From an uncultured Mycoplasmatota bacterium (GTDB taxonomy: Bacteria; Bacillota_I; Bacilli_A; RF39; UBA660): a stretch of DNA of 64,000 bases. The notes under the pieces were generated by a model. That model saw only the letters and a list, made by a program, of their open reading frames with translations. It ran no database searches and was not told the origin of the DNA. Within the stretch, counting starts at the first letter, position 1. Every line of letters starts with the position of its first letter. Where the stretch lies: contig UQVR01000002.1 of NCBI GenBank assembly GCA_900544625.1, positions 1-64,000 on the forward strand, given 5' to 3'. Below, piece by piece: positions 61,242 through 64,000 of this stretch. Both the position numbers and the translations under genes were made by a program.

Positions 61242-63732
61242 CCTCGACTATAGCGCTTTCATTAGATACATTTTCACTCAAAGTGTTTAGTTCTTCTTCT
61301 GTAGATTCACTAACTTCTTCTTTTTCAACTAAACTTATGGTTGATACTTTTTGATTATCCTTTAAGTTAATAAGTCTTAAACCTTGAGTTACACGTCCTA
61401 ATAATGATATTTGATCTAAAGGCATTCTCATTGTCATACCTGAATTAGTCATTATAACTAGTTCTTGATTATCTTGAACAATTTTAACACTAACTAAACT
61501 TCCGTTTTTATCAGTTATATTCATGGCTTTTACACCTTTTGATCCTCTTCTTGTTTGACGATATTCACTTACTTTAGTTTGCTTACCATAACCTTTTTCT
61601 GTTACTAATAAAATTGTATCATCTTCTTTAACAATTTCAGAACAAATACATTTACTTCCATCCAATGAAATCCCTCTGACACCTGAAGCTGTTCTACCCA
61701 TAACTCTTATTTCATCTTCATTAAATTTAACCATTCTACCGCTATCGCTACCTAGAAGTACTAAATCATTACCTGTTGTTTTTTTAACATCAATTAATTT
61801 ATCATTTTCTCTTAAAGAAATACAAATCTTACCACTATTTCTAATATTAGAAAATTCACTAATTAATGTTTTCTTAACAACTCCACCTTCTGTAGCAAAT
61901 AATAAATATTTACATTCTTCTTCACGATTAATTTCAATAATAGCATTAACTCTTTCATCTTTTTCCACTTGAAGTAAGTTAACAATTGGAATTCCTTTAG
62001 ACTGACGAGAAAATTCTGGAATTTCGTAACCTTTAAGTCTATATACCTTACCTTTATCAGTAAAGAATAAAATATAATCATGTGTTGATAAGTTAATCAT
62101 GTGTTCTACAAAATCTTCATCATTCGTAGTCATTCCCTTGATTCCAACACCACCACGGTTTTGTGATTTAAAAGTGTCTGACGTAGTTCTCTTAATATAA
62201 CCCTTGTTAGTAAGTACTACCAAGATATTTTCTTCTGGTATTAAAGATTCATCTTCAATATAATCAACTGCTGTCATATCAATCTTAGTACGTCTTTCAT
62301 CACCATATTTATTTTTAATTTCAGTCATTTCATCTTTAATGATACCTAATACCTTATTATTATCCGCTAAAATGCCACGTAAACGTTCAATTTCGATTCT
62401 GAGTGCATTTAGTTCATCTTCAATTTTTTCACGTTCTAGACCCGTTAAACGACGTAATTTCATTTCTAGAATATTATCAGTTTGAGCTTCAGTTAATCCA
62501 AAACGTTCCATTAACTTGGATTTAGCTTCTCCATCAGCTTTTGATTCTTTAATAATCTTAATAACTTCATCAATATTATCAAATACAATTTGATAACCTT
62601 CTAAGATATGCACTCTTTTTTCTGCTTTATCTAATTCAAATTGAGTTCTTCTAATAATAATTTCTTGTTGATAATCTACATATTTACTAATTATATCTTT
62701 CAAACCTAGTGTTCTTGGAACCCCTTTATCAAGCATTAAGAAAATAATACCAAAAGTTGTTTGAAAAGCAGTATGTTTATACAAATTATTTAAAACTACC
62801 TGAGGATTTGCATCCTTTTTTAAAGTAATAGTTATTTTAATACCATCTTTTAAATCAGTGTGATAATCAGTAATACATTCAAGTACTTTATTATGTACTA
62901 AATCTGCTACTTTTTGTTTTAAATCAAGGGTATTAACACCATAAGGAACTTCTTCGATAACAATATAATGTCTTCCATTTTTTTCTTCAATTGTTGCTTT
63001 ACTTCTAATAGTAATTGATCCTCTACCAGTTTCATACGCTTTTTTAATTCCAGAATTACCTAAAATAATACCACCAGTTGGAAAATCAGGCCCTTTAACA
63101 TGTTGCATTAATTCTTCCGTAGTAATTTCAGGATTATCTATATATGCAATACAACCATCAATAACTTCACCTAAATTATGTGGTGGAATATTTGTTGCCA
63201 TACCAACAGCAATACCCATTGTTCCATTAACTAAAATATTTGGAAATCTTGAGGGTAAAACTTCAGGTTCTTCAGTTGAATCATCATAATTTGGTACAAA
63301 ATTAACCGTATTTTTATTGATATCTCTTAAAAGTTCCATAGATATCTTAGCAAGTTTACTTTCAGTATAACGATAAGCGGCTGCTCTTGGATATTCAATA
63401 TTACCAAAGTTACCATGTCCATCAACAAGTAAATAACGATAATTAAAGTCTTGGGCCATTCTTACCATAGCCTCATAAATTGATGAATCTCCATGAGGAT
63501 GATATTTCCCCATAACGTCCCCAACTATCGTCGCACTCTTACGATGTTTTTTATCTGGTGTTAATCCATTTTCTAACATATCATAAATAATTCTTCTATG
63601 AACTGGCTTTAAACCATCTCTTAAATCTGGTAAAGCTCTGGAAATAATAACACTCATTGAATATTCAATAAAAGAAGATTCAATTTCACTTACTATATTA
63701 TTTTCTTCTAGTCTATCTCTACTATGATCCAT
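61225..63732 (-). CDS. gyrA: DNA gyrase subunit A
   Basis: 835 residues. N-terminal breakage domain with [36 protein letters not shown] (quinolone region, Ser83 and Glu87 equivalents) and catalytic Tyr in AAAYRYTE. The C-terminal six-bladed wrapping domain carries the gyrase box QTRRGSKG, which separates it from ParC. The loop before the catalytic Tyr reads [18 protein letters not shown], where most gyrases have GS-DGDSAAAMRYTE. The acidic C-terminal tail is rich in Glu and Ser. It follows gyrB by 9 bp. Confidence 0.96.
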   Translation of the reverse strand: MDHSRDRLEENNIVSEIESSFIEYSMSVIISRALPDLRDGLKPVHRRIIYDMLENGLTPDKKHRKSATIVGDVMGKYHPHGDSSIYEAMVRMAQDFNYRYLLVDGHGNFGNIEYPRAAAYRYTESKLAKISMELLRDINKNTVNFVPNYDDSTEEPEVLPSRFPNILVNGTMGIAVGMATNIPPHNLGEVIDGCIAYIDNPEITTEELMQHVKGPDFPTGGIILGNSGIKKAYETGRGSITIRSKATIEEKNGRHYIVIEEVPYGVNTLDLKQKVADLVHNKVLECITDYHTDLKDGIKITITLKKDANPQVVLNNLYKHTAFQTTFGIIFLMLDKGVPRTLGLKDIISKYVDYQQEIIIRRTQFELDKAEKRVHILEGYQIVFDNIDEVIKIIKESKADGEAKSKLMERFGLTEAQTDNILEMKLRRLTGLEREKIEDELNALRIEIERLRGILADNNKVLGIIKDEMTEIKNKYGDERRTKIDMTAVDYIEDESLIPEENILVVLTNKGYIKRTTSDTFKSQNRGGVGIKGMTTNDEDFVEHMINLSTHDYILFFTDKGKVYRLKGYEIPEFSRQSKGIPIVNLLQVEKDERVNAIIEINREEECKYLLFATEGGVVKKTLISEFSNIRNSGKICISLRENDKLIDVKKTTGNDLVLLGSDSGRMVKFNEDEIRVMGRTASGVRGISLDGSKCICSEIVKEDDTILLVTEKGYGKQTKVSEYRQTRRGSKGVKAMNITDKNGSLVSVKIVQDNQELVIMTNSGMTMRMPLDQISLLGRVTQGLRLINLKDNQKVSTISLVEKEEVSESTEEELNTLSENVSNESAIVEEKETE

Positions 63733-63741
63733 AATAACCTC

Positions 63742-64000
63742 CTAAAAATCCAAATTCTTTGCATAAGTTGCATTTTCTTCAATAAACTTACGTCTAGGTT
63801 CAACTTCTTCACCCATTAATTTACTAAATGCTGCATCAGCACTAATAGCATCATCTACTGTTATTTTACGAAGAATTCTATGATTTATATCCATTGTAGT
63901 TTCATTTAATTCTTCAGCATCCATTTCTCCTAAACCTTTCATTCTTGCTATATCATATCTAACATTCTTTTCATTTAAAGTTTTGATATATTCATCTCTT
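63742..64000 (-). CDS. gyrB: DNA gyrase subunit B, C-terminal fragment (runs off the right edge)
   Basis: The last 85 codons are visible: [19 protein letters not shown], then the [29 protein letters not shown] ending, standard for GyrB. The frame is open to the window edge. An internal Met at 63942 is not the start. In most bacilli dnaA-dnaN-recF precede, which would place oriC beyond the right edge. Confidence 0.95.
   Translation of the reverse strand, partial: RDEYIKTLNEKNVRYDIARMKGLGEMDAEELNETTMDINHRILRKITVDDAISADAAFSKLMGEEVEPRRKFIEENATYAKNLDF

Noticed and set aside
63742..63942. Separate 66-residue gene starting MKGLGEMD
   Set aside because: The frame continues upstream without a stop and is the end of gyrB; the Met is internal.
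1..64000. Alternative genetic code with TGA as Trp
   Set aside because: whiA, yvcK and the Abi gene end in TGA at the expected lengths, and the tRNA-Trp has a CCA anticodon.

Overview
The window is a low-GC, gene-dense chromosomal segment from an endospore-forming member of the Bacillota. It carries a string of spore genes (cwlJ, cwlD, gerQ, spoVT, spoVG, yabP, yabQ, yabG, a bofA-like gene, a spoVB-like flippase) and a gene order matching the Bacillus subtilis origin-proximal region. TGA is used as an ordinary stop (for example whiA, yvcK and the Abi gene), and the only tryptophan tRNA seen has a CCA anticodon, so the standard bacterial code applies. Short overlaps (TAATG, ATGA) and TTG or GTG starts behind good ribosome sites are common. 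The species cannot be named from the sequence.

Region 1 (1-4100, envelope and spore genes): start of an ABC permease behind an attenuator-like leader, a decayed small gene, tRNA-Trp, 5-formyl-THF cyclo-ligase, cwlJ, a membrane protein, and a LysM amidase without signal peptide. Region 2 (4143-11931): one compact operon, two-component system - DltA-like adenylating enzyme - fold-type III PLP decarboxylase-like enzyme - carrier protein - MBOAT - SGNH protein. It resembles a dlt (D-alanylation) operon but has an extra decarboxylase-like gene, and is the best candidate for an undescribed surface-modification pathway. Region 3 (12019-18100): heterodimeric ABC exporter, divergent from a CFI-box gene cluster that surrounds a dead tnpB. 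Region 4 (18148-28300): RNA-modification, protease, Abi/HEPN and spore amidase genes, an orphan pilin-like adhesin, then rplM-rpsI.

Region 5 (28307-42558): truA preceded by two shrunken EcfA-like proteins without a P-loop where the ECF transporter ATPases normally lie, then nrdG, whiA, yvcK, yitT, gerQ, a ftsEX-M23 hydrolase operon, spoVB, gap, a nucleoside kinase and clpP. Region 6 (42555-59950), nearly all on the minus strand, is the classic origin-side block: tadA-dnaX-ebfC-recR-bofA-holB-ricT-trmN6-pth-mfd-spoVT, a Met T-box with dut-metG-tatD, a 3D protein, rsmA-yabG-veg-spoVG, an unknown gene, and yabP-yabQ-divIC, headed by a compact SRP RNA gene.

Region 7 (59950-64000): gyrA and the end of gyrB, separated from the SRP RNA by about 1.25 kb without genes. 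That gap carries six parS sites and two perfect Noc-binding sites; four of the parS sites directly follow a DnaA-box-like TTAT(C/T)AACA. It looks like a compact centromere and nucleoid-occlusion loading array next to gyrA.
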